A stretch of 64,000 nucleotides of DNA from Frankia sp. AgB1.9. Lineage in GTDB: Bacteria > Actinomycetota > Actinomycetes > Frankiales > Frankiaceae. The DNA lies in contig NZ_JADWYX010000036.1 in assembly GCF_016786355.1 (NCBI RefSeq), positions 23,022 to 87,021 on the forward strand, in the 5' to 3' direction. The position numbers and the translations under genes were made by a program. Shown here piece by piece: positions 46,198-57,090 of the stretch (position 1 is its first letter; every line of letters begins with the position of its first letter). The notes under the pieces are model-generated. The model was given only the letters and a program-made list of their open reading frames with translations, ran no database searches and was not told the DNA's origin.

Positions 46198-46994
46198 CGG
46201 ACGCCGAAATGCCGGTCGCCGCTGGTGTTGGAACCCGATCAGACCCGAGTCACCTGCCATCGAGCGCCTTGAAGTCTCCGCCTATGGCTCCCCCGGCCAA
46301 CCAGCGGCTCGCGCTCCACGCGGTGACCACCCTGATCTCCGTCGTCGTCGCCTTGAGTTTCCTGTTCGGATTGGGCAACGTCTGGGCGTTGGGTATCAGG
46401 CTCGGTGTCCCTGCCTACATTGCCCCACTAGTCGCGCCGGTCGTTGATCTGTCTGTCGTCATCCTTGCCCTCAACACCACAGAACCGATCATCGACGGCC
46501 ACGTCCAGATCATCAGCCACGACCCGATCGACGGCCACCACGCCCTGACCGCGATCACCGACCCGGTCATCACCGTTAACGGCCGCCGCGTCGCCGGGAT
46601 GCGGTTCACCGACCGCCGCGTCGACGCGCTGCTCACCGCGATCCTCGTCTTCCGCCTCCTTCCGACGGCTTCACCAATCGGGACCTGCGCACCCACCTCG
46701 CGCCCCTGCTCGGACGTCACCGAGCACCATCAGCAGCGGACAGATGAGCTACGACCTCCGCCGCCTACGCCTCCACGGAATCATCGAACGCATCCCCGGC
46801 AGCACCGCCACCACGTCACCCCCGACGGCCGACGCCACGCGATGTTCCTGACCCGGCTCCATCACCGAGTCATCGCCACCGGCCTCGACGACCTCACCCG
46901 CACCGACGACGAGCCACCAGCGTTACGCAAGGCCGCCAACGCCTACTACACCGCCCTTGGCCAGCTCATCCACCAAGCCGGACTCGCTGCCTGA
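46194..46994 (+). pseudogene. DUF2637-like N-terminus joined to a frameshifted mobile-element protein
   Basis: The first 95 codons hold helices resembling DUF2637 proteins of actinomycete integrative elements (LGNVWALGIRLGVPAYIAPL, then VAPVVDLSVV). From about 46560 the sequence matches another conserved protein of such elements, spread over three frames: GMRFTDRRVDALLTAILVFR, then GFTNRDLRTHLAPLLG in a second, GQMSYDLRRLRLHGIIERIP in a third, and back to the first for HVTPDGRRHAMFLTRLHHRV. At least two frameshifts have occurred, so no functional product is expected from this part. Confidence 0.65.
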
Positions 46995-47047
46995 CCCACA
47001 GCTCACAAACTTGACCCACCCTCGACGGCTTCGCCCGTCCAAGCCCT

Positions 47048-47316
47048 CTAGGCCGCGGCGAGCAGCAGCAACGACCGGCTCTCGGCGGGCAGCTGGCGGG
47101 CGCGGCGCCGGAACATCTCCTCCGCGCCGCCGGGCACCGTCATCGCGCCAGGCAGGGCGAATCCGCCGGCCAGCGGCGCGGCGGCCAGTTCGCGTGGCAG
47201 TTCCACGAGCGCCAGCGGGTTGCCCCGCGTCTCGGCCACAAACTGGTCACGCACCCCCTGATCCAGCTTCACAGTCAGGGACCTGGCTTCGTAGGTGACA
47301 ACGGGAACCAGATGTA
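47048..47316 (-). pseudogene. Fragment of an AAA-ATPase/LuxR regulator, cut by an IS element
   Basis: About 85 codons (RDQFVAETRGNPLALVELPR, then AGGFALPG and RRRARQLPAESRSLLLLAAA) match the middle of large actinomycete AAA-LuxR regulators of the MalT type. The 5' part is missing and the match ends exactly where the IS3 element begins, at 47316/47317. A stop codon at 47048 ends the frame. The missing upstream half is not found on the other side of the IS, so the region has been deleted or rearranged after insertion. Confidence 0.7.
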
Positions 47317-49341
<2,025 letters not shown>

Positions 49342-50169
49342 CTAATCAGTCACCTCGAAGCACACGGCAGCGATATCCGGGGGGCATCAGGATCGGACAA
49401 ACGAGGCCGGTCTCCATCCACGTCAACTAACACCCATTCCGGCTGTGACGGATCGCACACCACAAGGTCCTAGTAGGTCGACGCCGTCGGACCACTGCTC
49501 CTTATCGGCTGGGCCGAGGTCGGCCCGGGTCTCCTGTACGTGATGCAAGCGGCGACCGCCGGTCGACGGCCGGAAGATTCGCGGGTCACCGATGGCTCAG
49601 GCAGCGTGGTCCAGCGTGGGCGGCCGGAGCCCGTTTCCGCGGGCGAGCCTTCCCATAACGGGACTTCCATTGCGGGCTTGTTGTCGCGCCAGGCCGCACG
49701 GGAGGCGCACGCAGGACCTGCTTCATCGCGCCCGCGCCGAGGACGTCCTGCACTGACAGCACCACCAACGCCCAATCTCCGCTGAGACCGTGCGCAAACG
49801 GCTGCTGGGCGCCGACACCGCCCGCGGCCTGGTCGCGCAGATCCGTAGCGACACGCATCTGACACTCGACAACCAGCCGCCAGAGGCGGCCTCAACTTAG
49901 CCCGCGCCGGTCGGCGTGCATAGGACCGTTTCGACGTGGGCCGACACGGTCCTATGGGCTCTGGTGCCGGCCCCGGCCTGCCGCGGCCGAGAGTCGATCC
50001 CGGGCGCCGACGGTACAGGCCACCCACATGCTGAAGCATCACCCCAGCGGCAAGATCGCCATCACCGCAGAGCGAGCGACACCGCGCGCCAGGGACAGGT
50101 GCGCGGCCGGCGAGCGGCGTCCAGGTCTCCGCGACGCGGCGGGCTGACCGGACAGCAGGCCGGCCGCCC
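49342..50169. other. Gene-poor stretch with a mobile-element relic
   Basis: About 830 bases without an intact gene. At 49780-49900 (+) a frame reads RPISAETVRKRLLGADTARG, then LVAQIRSDTHLTLDN, which resembles the C-terminal end of conserved proteins in actinomycete integrative elements; stops interrupt it upstream. A perfect inverted repeat at 49919-49956 follows it. No terminator or promoter of the neighbouring TetR gene is evident. Confidence 0.5.
49919..49956. repeat. Perfect 11-bp inverted repeat CATAGGACCGT / ACGGTCCTATG
   Basis: Arms at 49919-49929 and 49946-49956 with a 16-base spacer. The arms are AT-richer than their surroundings, and the structure is not next to an intact gene. It may be a terminator of the lost element gene just upstream, an operator, or the recombination site of an integrative element. 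Confidence 0.6.
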
Positions 50170-50832
50170 CTACTGCGCCTTGCTGAGATGGACCATGGCG
50201 TCGTAAAGCTGCTCGGACGTCATCGGCGGCTCGGGGATCGGATGTGCCCGCTCAGCCCGGTAGGCGTCGAGCATGAGGTGGAGGTAACGCCGCCAGGCGT
50301 TGGGCGCCGTGGCGCTGGTGGCCTCGATGATCCTGCCGTTGGACCAGATGAGGTTGACGATGTCGGCCAGGGTGATGTCGCGGCGAGCCTCGCCGGCTTC
50401 TTGGGCCCGGGTGAGCATGTCCACGATCTGTTGGCACATCTCGTCGTGGATGCGCTCGGTCTCGGCGCTGTCGGTGAAGCGGCGGGAGAGGAAGTCGTTG
50501 AAACCCCGGTCTCCCGCCTGCATGCCGAACAGGTGCTCCAGGTAGTAGACGAGCCCTTCCCACGGGTCGTTCATCTCCAGGGCCTTGTTGGCCCCGTCGA
50601 GGAACTCCTGAAGCCGGGGCTGGAAGGCGGCCATGAGCAGGTCCAGGCGGGTTGGGAAGTGGCGGTACAGGGTGCCGATGGCAACGCCGGCGTCGCGTGC
50701 GATCTTCTCCAGGGAGGCGTCCACGCCGTGTGCGGCGAATTCGCGCTGCGCCGCGGCGAGGAGCTTGTCCCGGCGCTCCCGGGCGTCGCGGCGCAGGGGC
50801 CTGCGCATCTGCTCAACGTCGCTACGGCTCAC
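50170..50832 (-). CDS. TetR-family repressor
   Basis: 220 residues. The N-terminal TetR DNA-binding domain (residues about 14-65) contains RRDKLLAAAQREFAAHGVDA and IARDAGVAIGTLYRHFPTRL, the canonical helix-turn-helix. The C-terminal ligand domain is of the type seen in regulators of efflux and redox genes. It is divergent from the MFS operon at 51313, and a 15-base element occurs three times in the 480-base gap, so it probably represses that operon. ATG at 50832; a stretch with no gene (50833-51200) separates it from the repeats. Confidence 0.92.
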   Translation of the reverse strand: MSRSDVEQMRRPLRRDARERRDKLLAAAQREFAAHGVDASLEKIARDAGVAIGTLYRHFPTRLDLLMAAFQPRLQEFLDGANKALEMNDPWEGLVYYLEHLFGMQAGDRGFNDFLSRRFTDSAETERIHDEMCQQIVDMLTRAQEAGEARRDITLADIVNLIWSNGRIIEATSATAPNAWRRYLHLMLDAYRAERAHPIPEPPMTSEQLYDAMVHLSKAQ

Positions 50833-51200
50833 TTCGTCAGTTTACCGGCGATGCTGAGGGCAGCCTCCCTTTCTGCGCTGCTCAGGAGCCCGGCCGAGCG
50901 CGGTTGACCTCGGGGAGCTCGTCGGCATGGTCGTGCGCGACGTGGCTGACGCCGCGCGGCAGGACCATGGCGCCCGCCAGCTGGCTGACGATCCCGGTGG
51001 CCCTCCCGCGAGCATGACGTTCGTCCGGTGCGGTGGCATGGCTGAGGACAGCCCAGGTGGCTGCCGGGACCCGGGCCGGTACCCGGCCTGGATGTCGCCG
51101 CCGTCGCGGGCAGCGTTCGCGACCAGGCGGCGAGGGGCGCCTCGTCTCCCTTCGTCTCTTGGGTGCCGCCAGATGTCGAGGCCCGAAACTTCTGCCAACT

Positions 51201-51273
51201 TGAGGCACCCCTCCGGAATAGAGTGAGGCACCCCTCCGCTTGTGTAGGCAACAGCGACCGGAGGGGTGCCTCA
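51201..51273. promoter_or_regulatory. Triple operator element TGAGGCACCCCTCCG
   Basis: Two direct copies at 51201-51215 and 51224-51238 (23 bases apart) and one inverted copy at 51259-51273, all identical over 15 bases. The last copy ends 40 bases before the MFS start codon. Three exact copies this close are far from chance. They are the likely binding sites of the divergent TetR protein, or the stem of an alternative RNA structure, since the inverted copy can pair with either direct one. Confidence 0.8.
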
Positions 51274-51312
51274 TCTTGGCGCTCTGACTTGACCGTACGA
51301 GGAGCGAAGCAG

Positions 51313-52854
51313 ATGAGCACTAGGGATTCCTCCGGGGCGCAGGCGCCTCAGCGGCCCGCGGAGGCCGTCGGCGCGCGTCTGGCCGCTTCGCCCGATCCCC
51401 ATGACGCGCGGCGTTGGATGGCTCTGGGTGTCCTCGTCATCGCCCAGATCATGATCCTGCTGGATGCGACCGTCGTGAACGTTGCCCTGCCCTCGGCGCA
51501 GGCCGACCTCGGCTTCTCCGACGCCAGCCGCCAGTGGGTGATCACCGCCTACGTGCTGGCCTTCGGCAGTTTGCTTCCGCTGGGAGGCCGGCTGGGCGAC
51601 GCGCTCGGCCGCAAGACGATGTTCATCGTGGGACTGCTGGGGTTCGCGACTGCCTCCGCTGCCGGCGGCGCGGCCCCGAACATCGGCACGCTGATCGCCG
51701 CCAGGGCCGTCCAGGGCGGGTTCGCGGCAGTTCTCGCGCCGGCGGCGTTGTCGCTGATCACGGTGATTTTCACCGACCTCAAGGAGCTGAACAAGGCGTT
51801 CGGGATCTTCGGTGCGGTGTCCGGCAGCGCCGGCGCCGTCGGCCTGCTGGTGGGCGGGCTGCTGACGGACTACGTGGACTGGCGCTGGTGCATGTACGTC
51901 AACATCGTCCTCGCGGTCGCCGGGATCATCGGTGGCCTCACGCTGCTGCACAACTCCGCCGAGCCCGACAAGCCCAGGCTTTCCGTGCCGAGCACGGTCG
52001 TCGGCTCGGCGGCGATCTTCGGGTTGGTCTTCGGGTCGGCCAAGGCCCAGACCGACGGCTGGGGCTCGGCGGTCACCCTGACCCCGCTCATCGCCGGGGG
52101 TCTCCTGTTGGCCGGCTTCGTCGTGCTCCAGCAGGTCGCCCGCCACCCGCTCATCCCGCTGCGGGTGGTCGCCGACCGCAACCGTGGTGCCGCCTACCTG
52201 ACGCTCTTTCTGGCGAACGCGGCGGTGTTCGCGCTGTTCCTGTTCCTGACCTACTACTTCCAGGGTGTGCTGGGCTACTCGCCGATCATGACCGGCGTCG
52301 CGTTCCTGCCGATGATGGCCACGATCGCCGTGGTCGCCACGCTGACCCAGGGCGTGCTGCTGCGGCACCTGACCATGCGGGTCATCGTCGCCGCCGGCTT
52401 GATCGCCTCCGGTGCCGGAGCTGCACTGCTGACCCAGGCCGGTGCGGGCAGCCCATACGCGGCCTGGGTGCTGCCCGGGCTGGTCCTGGTCGGGACCGGC
52501 ATCGGGTCGGCCGCCGTCGTGGCAGTTGCGGTCGGGCAGCAGGGTGTCGATCCGCGCGACGCTGGTACGGCGGGGGCGCTCAACAACGTCTCCCAGCAGC
52601 TCGGCTCGGCGCTCGGCGTCGCCTTGATCAGCACCTTCGTCGCCACCGCTACCAGCCACTATCTGACCCGCCACGGCAGCACCGGCGTCGACGACGCAAC
52701 CGTGCACGGGTTCACCGTCGGCTACTGGTGGGCCGCTGGCGTCTTCTGGGCCGCTGCCGTCCTTTGCGGTGCCCTGATCCGCGGCGGCACCCGGCTTCAT
52801 CACGAGGCCGGCCAGCCCGAGCCCCTCGACGAGATCGTCAGCGGACTGATCTGA
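51313..52854 (+). CDS. MFS drug/metabolite exporter, DHA2 (14-helix, QacA-like)
   Basis: 513 residues with about 14 membrane helices. Helix 1 carries the DHA2 motif LDATVVNVALPSAQADLGFS, followed by WVITAYVLAFGSLLPLGGRL and GDALGRKT between helices 2 and 3 (motif A). Helix 5 has the antiporter-type GAVSGSAGAVGLLVGGLLTD followed by WRW. It should export toxic compounds in exchange for protons. ATG at 51313 is chosen after GAGGAGCG; upstream in-frame starts run through the operator repeats. It is first in a likely operon with an SDR, a NADP-binding protein and an LLM oxidoreductase. Confidence 0.93.
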   Translation: MSTRDSSGAQAPQRPAEAVGARLAASPDPHDARRWMALGVLVIAQIMILLDATVVNVALPSAQADLGFSDASRQWVITAYVLAFGSLLPLGGRLGDALGRKTMFIVGLLGFATASAAGGAAPNIGTLIAARAVQGGFAAVLAPAALSLITVIFTDLKELNKAFGIFGAVSGSAGAVGLLVGGLLTDYVDWRWCMYVNIVLAVAGIIGGLTLLHNSAEPDKPRLSVPSTVVGSAAIFGLVFGSAKAQTDGWGSAVTLTPLIAGGLLLAGFVVLQQVARHPLIPLRVVADRNRGAAYLTLFLANAAVFALFLFLTYYFQGVLGYSPIMTGVAFLPMMATIAVVATLTQGVLLRHLTMRVIVAAGLIASGAGAALLTQAGAGSPYAAWVLPGLVLVGTGIGSAAVVAVAVGQQGVDPRDAGTAGALNNVSQQLGSALGVALISTFVATATSHYLTRHGSTGVDDATVHGFTVGYWWAAGVFWAAAVLCGALIRGGTRLHHEAGQPEPLDEIVSGLI

Positions 52855-52946
52855 CAGCCCGTGGCGGGCGGCGCCCCGGTGGCAGGACGGACTGCGGCGC
52901 CAACCACCACAACACGAACCACAACCGACAGAAAGGCCAGTTCACC

Positions 52947-53681
52947 ATGCCCAAGCTCGATGGCAAGGTCGCAGTGATCACCGGAGCGACGTCTGGGATG
53001 GCGCTCGCAACGGCCAAGCTGTTCGTGGCTGAAGGCGCCCACGTGTTCATCACCGGGCGACGCAAGGACAAAGTGGACGAGGCGGTCACCGCCATCGGCC
53101 ACAACGTGACGGGCGTGCAGGCGGACTCAGGAAACCTGAACGACCTCGCCCGCTTGGCCGAGACCGTGCGGGAGCAGCACGGACGAGTCGACGTCCTGTT
53201 CGCCAGCGCCGGCATCGGGTCAGTATCCGACCCGCTGGGCAGCATCACCCCGGACTCGTTCGACACGCTCGTGGCCGTCAACTTCCGGGGCACCGTGTTC
53301 ACCGTTCAATACCTGCTGCCGTTGATGAGCGACGGCGCGTCGGTCATCTTGAACGGCACGACCAGCGCGACCAAGGGCATCCCCGGCGCCGGGGTGTACT
53401 CCGCCAGCAAGGCAGCCGTTCGCTCACTCGCGCGCACCTGGGCTGCGGAGCTGAAGGACCGCCGCATCCGGGTCAACGTCATCAGCCCCGGCTCGATCGA
53501 CACCGCGCTCTTCAGCACCGTCACCCCGGAATTCCGGGAGCAGATCACCTCCGCCATCCCCCTGGGACGGCTGGGGGCCAGCGAAGAGATCGCGGCCACC
53601 GCGCTGTTCCTCGCCTCTGCCGACTCCAGCTTCATGACCGGCGCAAACCTGGTCGTCGATGGCGGGTTCAGTCACGTCTGA
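52947..53681 (+). CDS. Short-chain dehydrogenase/reductase (SDR)
   Basis: 244 residues, classical SDR. The cofactor motif is TGATSGMALA near residue 13 with Arg residues at TGRRKDK, suggesting NADP(H). ASAG lies near residue 90, and the catalytic Tyr-x-x-x-Lys in GVYSASKAAVRSLA near 155, preceded by a Ser/Thr-rich strand (NGTTSATKG). The substrate is not evident. AGAAAGG lies upstream of the ATG, and the gene follows the MFS pump by 92 bases in the same direction. Confidence 0.93.
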   Translation: MPKLDGKVAVITGATSGMALATAKLFVAEGAHVFITGRRKDKVDEAVTAIGHNVTGVQADSGNLNDLARLAETVREQHGRVDVLFASAGIGSVSDPLGSITPDSFDTLVAVNFRGTVFTVQYLLPLMSDGASVILNGTTSATKGIPGAGVYSASKAAVRSLARTWAAELKDRRIRVNVISPGSIDTALFSTVTPEFREQITSAIPLGRLGASEEIAATALFLASADSSFMTGANLVVDGGFSHV

Positions 53682-53762
53682 CGCCATCCGGCCGGGGCAG
53701 CCGGCCCCCGATCCCACAAAGCAAAAAGTTCATCCCAGACTGCAGAAAGTGAGCACCCGTCC

Positions 53763-54383
53763 ATGAGCAGCGTCAGCTTCATCGGCCTGGGCGGCATGGC
53801 CCGCGCCATAGCCACCCGCGCGGTCGAGGGCGGCAACGCCGTCGAGGTCATCGGCCGCGACCAGGCCAAGGCCAAGGACCTGGCCGCCGCCCTCGGCGGC
53901 GGCGCGACGGCGGGGACTTTCGGCACCGCCCCGGCCGGCGACATCGTCATCCTCGCCGTGCCCTACGCCAGCGCCGCCCAGGTCCTCGCCCAGTACGTGG
54001 ACGCGCTGGCCGGCAAGGTCCTCATCGATATCTCGAACACCTTCAACGCCGACGCCACCGCCCTGGTCACCCCTGACGGCACGTCCGGCGCGCAGGAGAT
54101 CGCCAAGGCCGCACCGGCCAGCGCGCACGTCGTGAAGGCGTTCAACACCGTCTTCGGCCACGTCCTGGCCCAGGGCGGCCCGCTGGACGTGCTCATCGCC
54201 GGCGACGACGCGGACGCCAAGGCGAGCGTGTCGGCGTTCATCGAGAGCCTCGGGCTGCGCCCGCTGGATGCCGGCGACCTGGCGGCGGCGCACTGGCTGG
54301 AGGCGGCGGGCCCGCTGCTGATGGGCCTGGCCAGCCATGGCGCAGGGTTCAACATCAGCCTCGGCGTCAACGTCCCGGACTGA
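53763..54383 (+). CDS. NADP-binding oxidoreductase, F420-dependent NADP reductase-like
   Basis: 206 residues with an N-terminal Rossmann fold (SVSFIGLGGMARAIATRAVE) and R at position 35 suggesting NADP. Central VILAVPYASAAQVLAQYVDA and VVKAFNTVFGHVLAQGG are features of the F420H2:NADP oxidoreductase-like family (PF03807 type). It may recycle F420 for the LLM enzyme encoded next, or act as a stand-alone dehydrogenase. The ribosome site is weak. A paralogue of the same superfamily lies at 57091 in the MarR module. A strong hairpin follows the gene. Confidence 0.88.
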   Translation: MSSVSFIGLGGMARAIATRAVEGGNAVEVIGRDQAKAKDLAAALGGGATAGTFGTAPAGDIVILAVPYASAAQVLAQYVDALAGKVLIDISNTFNADATALVTPDGTSGAQEIAKAAPASAHVVKAFNTVFGHVLAQGGPLDVLIAGDDADAKASVSAFIESLGLRPLDAGDLAAAHWLEAAGPLLMGLASHGAGFNISLGVNVPD

Positions 54384-54425
54384 AGCCCCGCTCGCAGTTC
54401 CAGCGCCGCGCACTGGCACCCGGCG

Positions 54426-54465
54426 GCCATCCCGGGCAGGCAGGGTTCCGCCTGCCCGGGATGGC
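54426..54465. terminator. Perfect 16-bp hairpin between the NADP-binding and LLM genes
   Basis: GCCATCCCGGGCAGGC and GCCTGCCCGGGATGGC are exact complements across an eight-base loop. It starts 43 bases after the stop of the NADP-binding gene. It should terminate or attenuate transcription inside the apparent operon, so the LLM gene may have a separate promoter in the 150 bases that follow. Confidence 0.8.
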
Positions 54466-54613
54466 GGCGGCCCCTGGGCCATCCGACCTGCAGGCAATCG
54501 ACTCTGACCACCCGGGACTGCCCGCGTCCGGCACCGGCGAAGACGTCATCAAGCAGGTCGGCGACAACATCTCATCGGGGCTGGCCACACACGAAAGACC
54601 GAAGGAGACACCC

Positions 54614-55468
54614 GTGCCTGACTACCTCCATCCGCTGCGTTTCGCAACGTTCATCTCTCCCGCCAACTCCCCGGCGCACCGTCCGGTCGAGCTGGCGCAG
54701 CACAGTGAGCGGCTCGGTTTCGACTTCGTCACCTTCCAGGATCATCCCTACCAGTCGAGTTTCCTCGATACCTGGACCCTGCTGAGCTGGGTGGCAGCGC
54801 GGACCGAGCGCATCGGCGTGTCCGCCAACGTGCTGAACCTGCCGCTACGCCAGCCCCCCGCCGTGCTCGCCCGCGCGGCTGCCAGCCTCGACCTGCTCTC
54901 CGGTGGACGGACGAGCCTCGGGATCGGGGCCGGCTTCTACTGGGACGCCGTGCAGGCGGCCGGCGGACGGCGGCTGACCCCGCTGCAGGGCGTGGCGGCA
55001 CTCGGCGAGGCCATCGACGTGATCCGCGGGATCTGGGACGCCGACGCGCCCGGCACCCTCAACGCCGACGGCGAGTTCTACAACGTCCGCGGCGCCGAGC
55101 GCGGACCCGCGCCCGCACATGAGATCCCGATCTGGCTCGGCGCCCACAAGCCAAGGATGCAGGACCTGGTGGGACGCAAGGCCGACGGCTGGCTGCCCTC
55201 GCTGCCGGTCATGGGGCTCGGCGGCCTGCCCAAGGGAAACGCGATCATCGACGACGCCGCACGGGCCGCGGGCCGCGACCCCCGCGAGATCACCCGTCTG
55301 CTCAACATCTTCCCAGACCAGCAGACCCCGGAAGCACTGGCCCAGATGACCCTCCAGGACGGCGTCAGCATCTTCATCCTCGCCAGCGATGACCCGGACC
55401 TGCTCGAACGCTTCGCCGCCGAATCGATACCCGCCGTACGCGAACACGTCGCCCGAGGACGCAAATAG
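54614..55468 (+). CDS. LLM-class flavin/F420-dependent oxidoreductase
   Basis: 284 residues, luciferase-like monooxygenase superfamily. Landmarks are the N-terminal strand LRFATFISPANSPAHRPVEL, LGFDFVTFQDHPYQSSFLDT, RIGVSANVLNLPLRQPPAVL and SGGRTSLGIGAGFYWDAVQA, followed by the C-terminal EIPIWLGAHKPRMQDLVGRK. The pattern is closest to F420-dependent members. The start is a GTG with GAAGGAG six bases upstream; an upstream in-frame start would run through the hairpin. Substrate unknown. Together with the SDR and NADP-binding gene it suggests reductive detoxification under TetR control. Confidence 0.9.
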   Translation: MPDYLHPLRFATFISPANSPAHRPVELAQHSERLGFDFVTFQDHPYQSSFLDTWTLLSWVAARTERIGVSANVLNLPLRQPPAVLARAAASLDLLSGGRTSLGIGAGFYWDAVQAAGGRRLTPLQGVAALGEAIDVIRGIWDADAPGTLNADGEFYNVRGAERGPAPAHEIPIWLGAHKPRMQDLVGRKADGWLPSLPVMGLGGLPKGNAIIDDAARAAGRDPREITRLLNIFPDQQTPEALAQMTLQDGVSIFILASDDPDLLERFAAESIPAVREHVARGRK

Positions 55469-55570
55469 CACACGTGCGCGCTTCGGCATCGCTCACGCGC
55501 CGGCCGCCGACCGGCCTGAGCTCTACCTCGAAGCATTCCTGACCTCCCGTCCGCATGCGGGCGCGGGCGT

Positions 55571-56092
55571 GCTCGCCTGGTTCAGGAAGGTCCGCGGCTG
55601 CTGTTGGATTCGGTCGCGGCCGACCCCGAGGCGACGGTGTGGACGGGCGTCGGCCCGCGGCCGGCCCGCTGGTGGATCCGCAGGATCCTGAACGAGTCGG
55701 TGGTCCACCGGGCTGATGCCGCGCTGGCGCTGGACGTCGCCTATACGGTCGAGCCCGCGCCCGTGGCCGACGCGATCTCGGAGTGGCTCGACGTACTGGC
55801 CGGGCTGCCTGGCGTCACGACGGCGCCGGCACCGCAATCCTTCCCACCGGGATCTGCCTGCACCTGCATGCCACCGACCGGCCTCGGCGCCGACGGGGAG
55901 TGGACGATCCTCGGCGGGCCGGCCGGGATCGGCTGGGAGCAGCGCCACGGCACCGGCGATGTTCCGGTGTCCGGTGCCGCCGCGGACCTACTGCTCGCGG
56001 TGATGCGCCGCATCCCCGGCGACGACCGCCGTCTCCAGGTCGCCGGCGAGCGACAGCACTGGACGACCTGGCTGGTGAACACCCCCGTCTGA
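55571..56092 (+). pseudogene. 5'-truncated mycothiol-dependent maleylpyruvate-isomerase-family protein
   Basis: From about 55575 the frame reads VQEGPRLLLDSVAADPEATV, GPRPARWWIRRILNESVVHR and ADAALALDVAYTVEP, the middle and C-terminal part of maleylpyruvate isomerase-like proteins. HRADA contributes the C-terminal metal/His region. The N-terminal DinB-like helix bundle with the first metal His is missing, because the LLM gene ends only 100 bases upstream. A TTG at 55604 could start a 162-residue product, but it would lack the mycothiol-binding half. Confidence 0.6.
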
Positions 56093-56461
56093 CCGTCCAC
56101 CTAGCCCATCGCCTGCAACCGATGGACCGTGCCCGCCCGGCGGGGATCCGGTCTGCGCGTCAGTAGGCAGGCGGTCGACGGTTCCGGAGGTCTTGTGCTG
56201 TCGCCGGAGTCCGTCGTGCGGTAGCAGCTGTCCAGGGCGGGCGGGGCCGGGCGCCCCACGCCCGCTCTGAAGGTGGAGGCGGGCGTGGGTGCGACCGTCC
56301 GGGTAGTGACCATCGATGTCCGCAGGGTCGAGTCGGCGAGGAGGTACTAGACGGCGGTTGACTGCGGCCGGCCGTCCGTGCCGATGGTGGTCAGGACCGC
56401 GGTCAGGGTTGGGTGAGCAGGTCCAGGTGTGAGTCCGGGATCTGCGCGGGTGTCGGGGTTG
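56093..56461. other. Intergenic stretch without a gene
   Basis: About 370 bases between convergent genes. Imperfect G/C-rich inverted repeats occur (for example GACGG-CCGG near 56175 with its complement near 56210), which may act as terminators. Nothing else is recognised. Confidence 0.4.
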
Positions 56462-57055
56462 TCATGGGGCGATGAACTGGAGGTCGAGATCGATTTTGAT
56501 CTTGTCACCGAGGGCGAGTTTGCCGGCGCCGAGGGGCATGTTGAAGTCGATGCCGTAGTCGCTGCGGCGGATTTCGGTGGTCGCGGCGAACCCGGCTCTG
56601 GTCCGGCCGTCCGCGGGGTGGACGTCGACGCCGTTGAACTCGACCGCCAGGGTGACCGGTTGGGTGGTCGCGTTGATGGTCAGTTCGCCCTCGACTTGGT
56701 AGCCGTCCTCGCTTTCGGTAATGGATAGTGACCGATAGTGCATGGTCGGGTGGTGTTCGACGTCGAAGAAGTCGGTGGAACGCAGGTGGGCGTCTCGGTC
56801 GGGCTGGTTGGTGTTGACCGAGGCCATGTCGATCGTGGCGTCGATGGCGACGTCCGCGAGCGTCTCGCCGATCGTGAGTGTCCCGCTGAACAGGTCGAAC
56901 CGGCCGCGGACGTTGGTCAGGCCGAGGTGGCGGACCTGGAAGTAGACACCGGAGTGCGCGGGATCGATGGGCCAGACGCCGGCAGACAGCGGTAGCCCGC
57001 TTCCCGTGTCGGGGAGGGCTGGCGCCGAGGGGTTGGACACGGATGGAGTCGTCAT
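56462..57055 (-). CDS. YceI-family lipid-binding protein
   Basis: 197 residues with the YceI beta-barrel: WPIDPAHSGVYFQVRHLGLT (about 25-44), VRGRFDLFSGTLTIGE, then TDFFDVEHHPTMHYRS and IRRSDYGIDFN. YceI proteins bind isoprenoid lipids such as ubiquinone-like molecules. There is no signal peptide, so it is cytoplasmic, as in many actinobacterial members. ATG at 57055 is chosen for GAGGAAGG eight bases upstream; an upstream in-frame start (57085) lies within the operator palindrome. It is the second gene after the F420/NADP oxidoreductase-like gene, with a MarR-type box in between. Confidence 0.9.
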   Translation of the reverse strand: MTTPSVSNPSAPALPDTGSGLPLSAGVWPIDPAHSGVYFQVRHLGLTNVRGRFDLFSGTLTIGETLADVAIDATIDMASVNTNQPDRDAHLRSTDFFDVEHHPTMHYRSLSITESEDGYQVEGELTINATTQPVTLAVEFNGVDVHPADGRTRAGFAATTEIRRSDYGIDFNMPLGAGKLALGDKIKIDLDLQFIAP

Positions 57056-57071
57056 GGCGACCTTCCTCGAA

Positions 57072-57087
57072 AGTTGATTGCTCAACC
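57072..57087. promoter_or_regulatory. MarR-type operator copy AGTTGATTGCTCAACC
   Basis: Inverted repeat GTTGA-TTGC-TCAAC matching the two boxes before marR (consensus GGTTGAC-NN-GTCAACC) at 13 of 16 positions, counting the free centre. It lies 17 bases upstream of the YceI start. A fourth, weaker copy, AGATGACGCGTCAACC, is at 57103-57118 inside the end of the upstream gene. Confidence 0.65.
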
Positions 57088-57090
57088 AAC

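Noticed and set aside
49470..50042. Leftward open frame of 190 codons
   Set aside because: Composition is Arg/Pro/Ala-rich with no domain, and a + strand frame in the same place resembles a known mobile-element protein end.
50842..51274. Leftward short frames between the TetR gene and the operator repeats
   Set aside because: They run through the operator repeats and read as Arg/Pro/Thr-rich sequence without family resemblance or ribosome sites.
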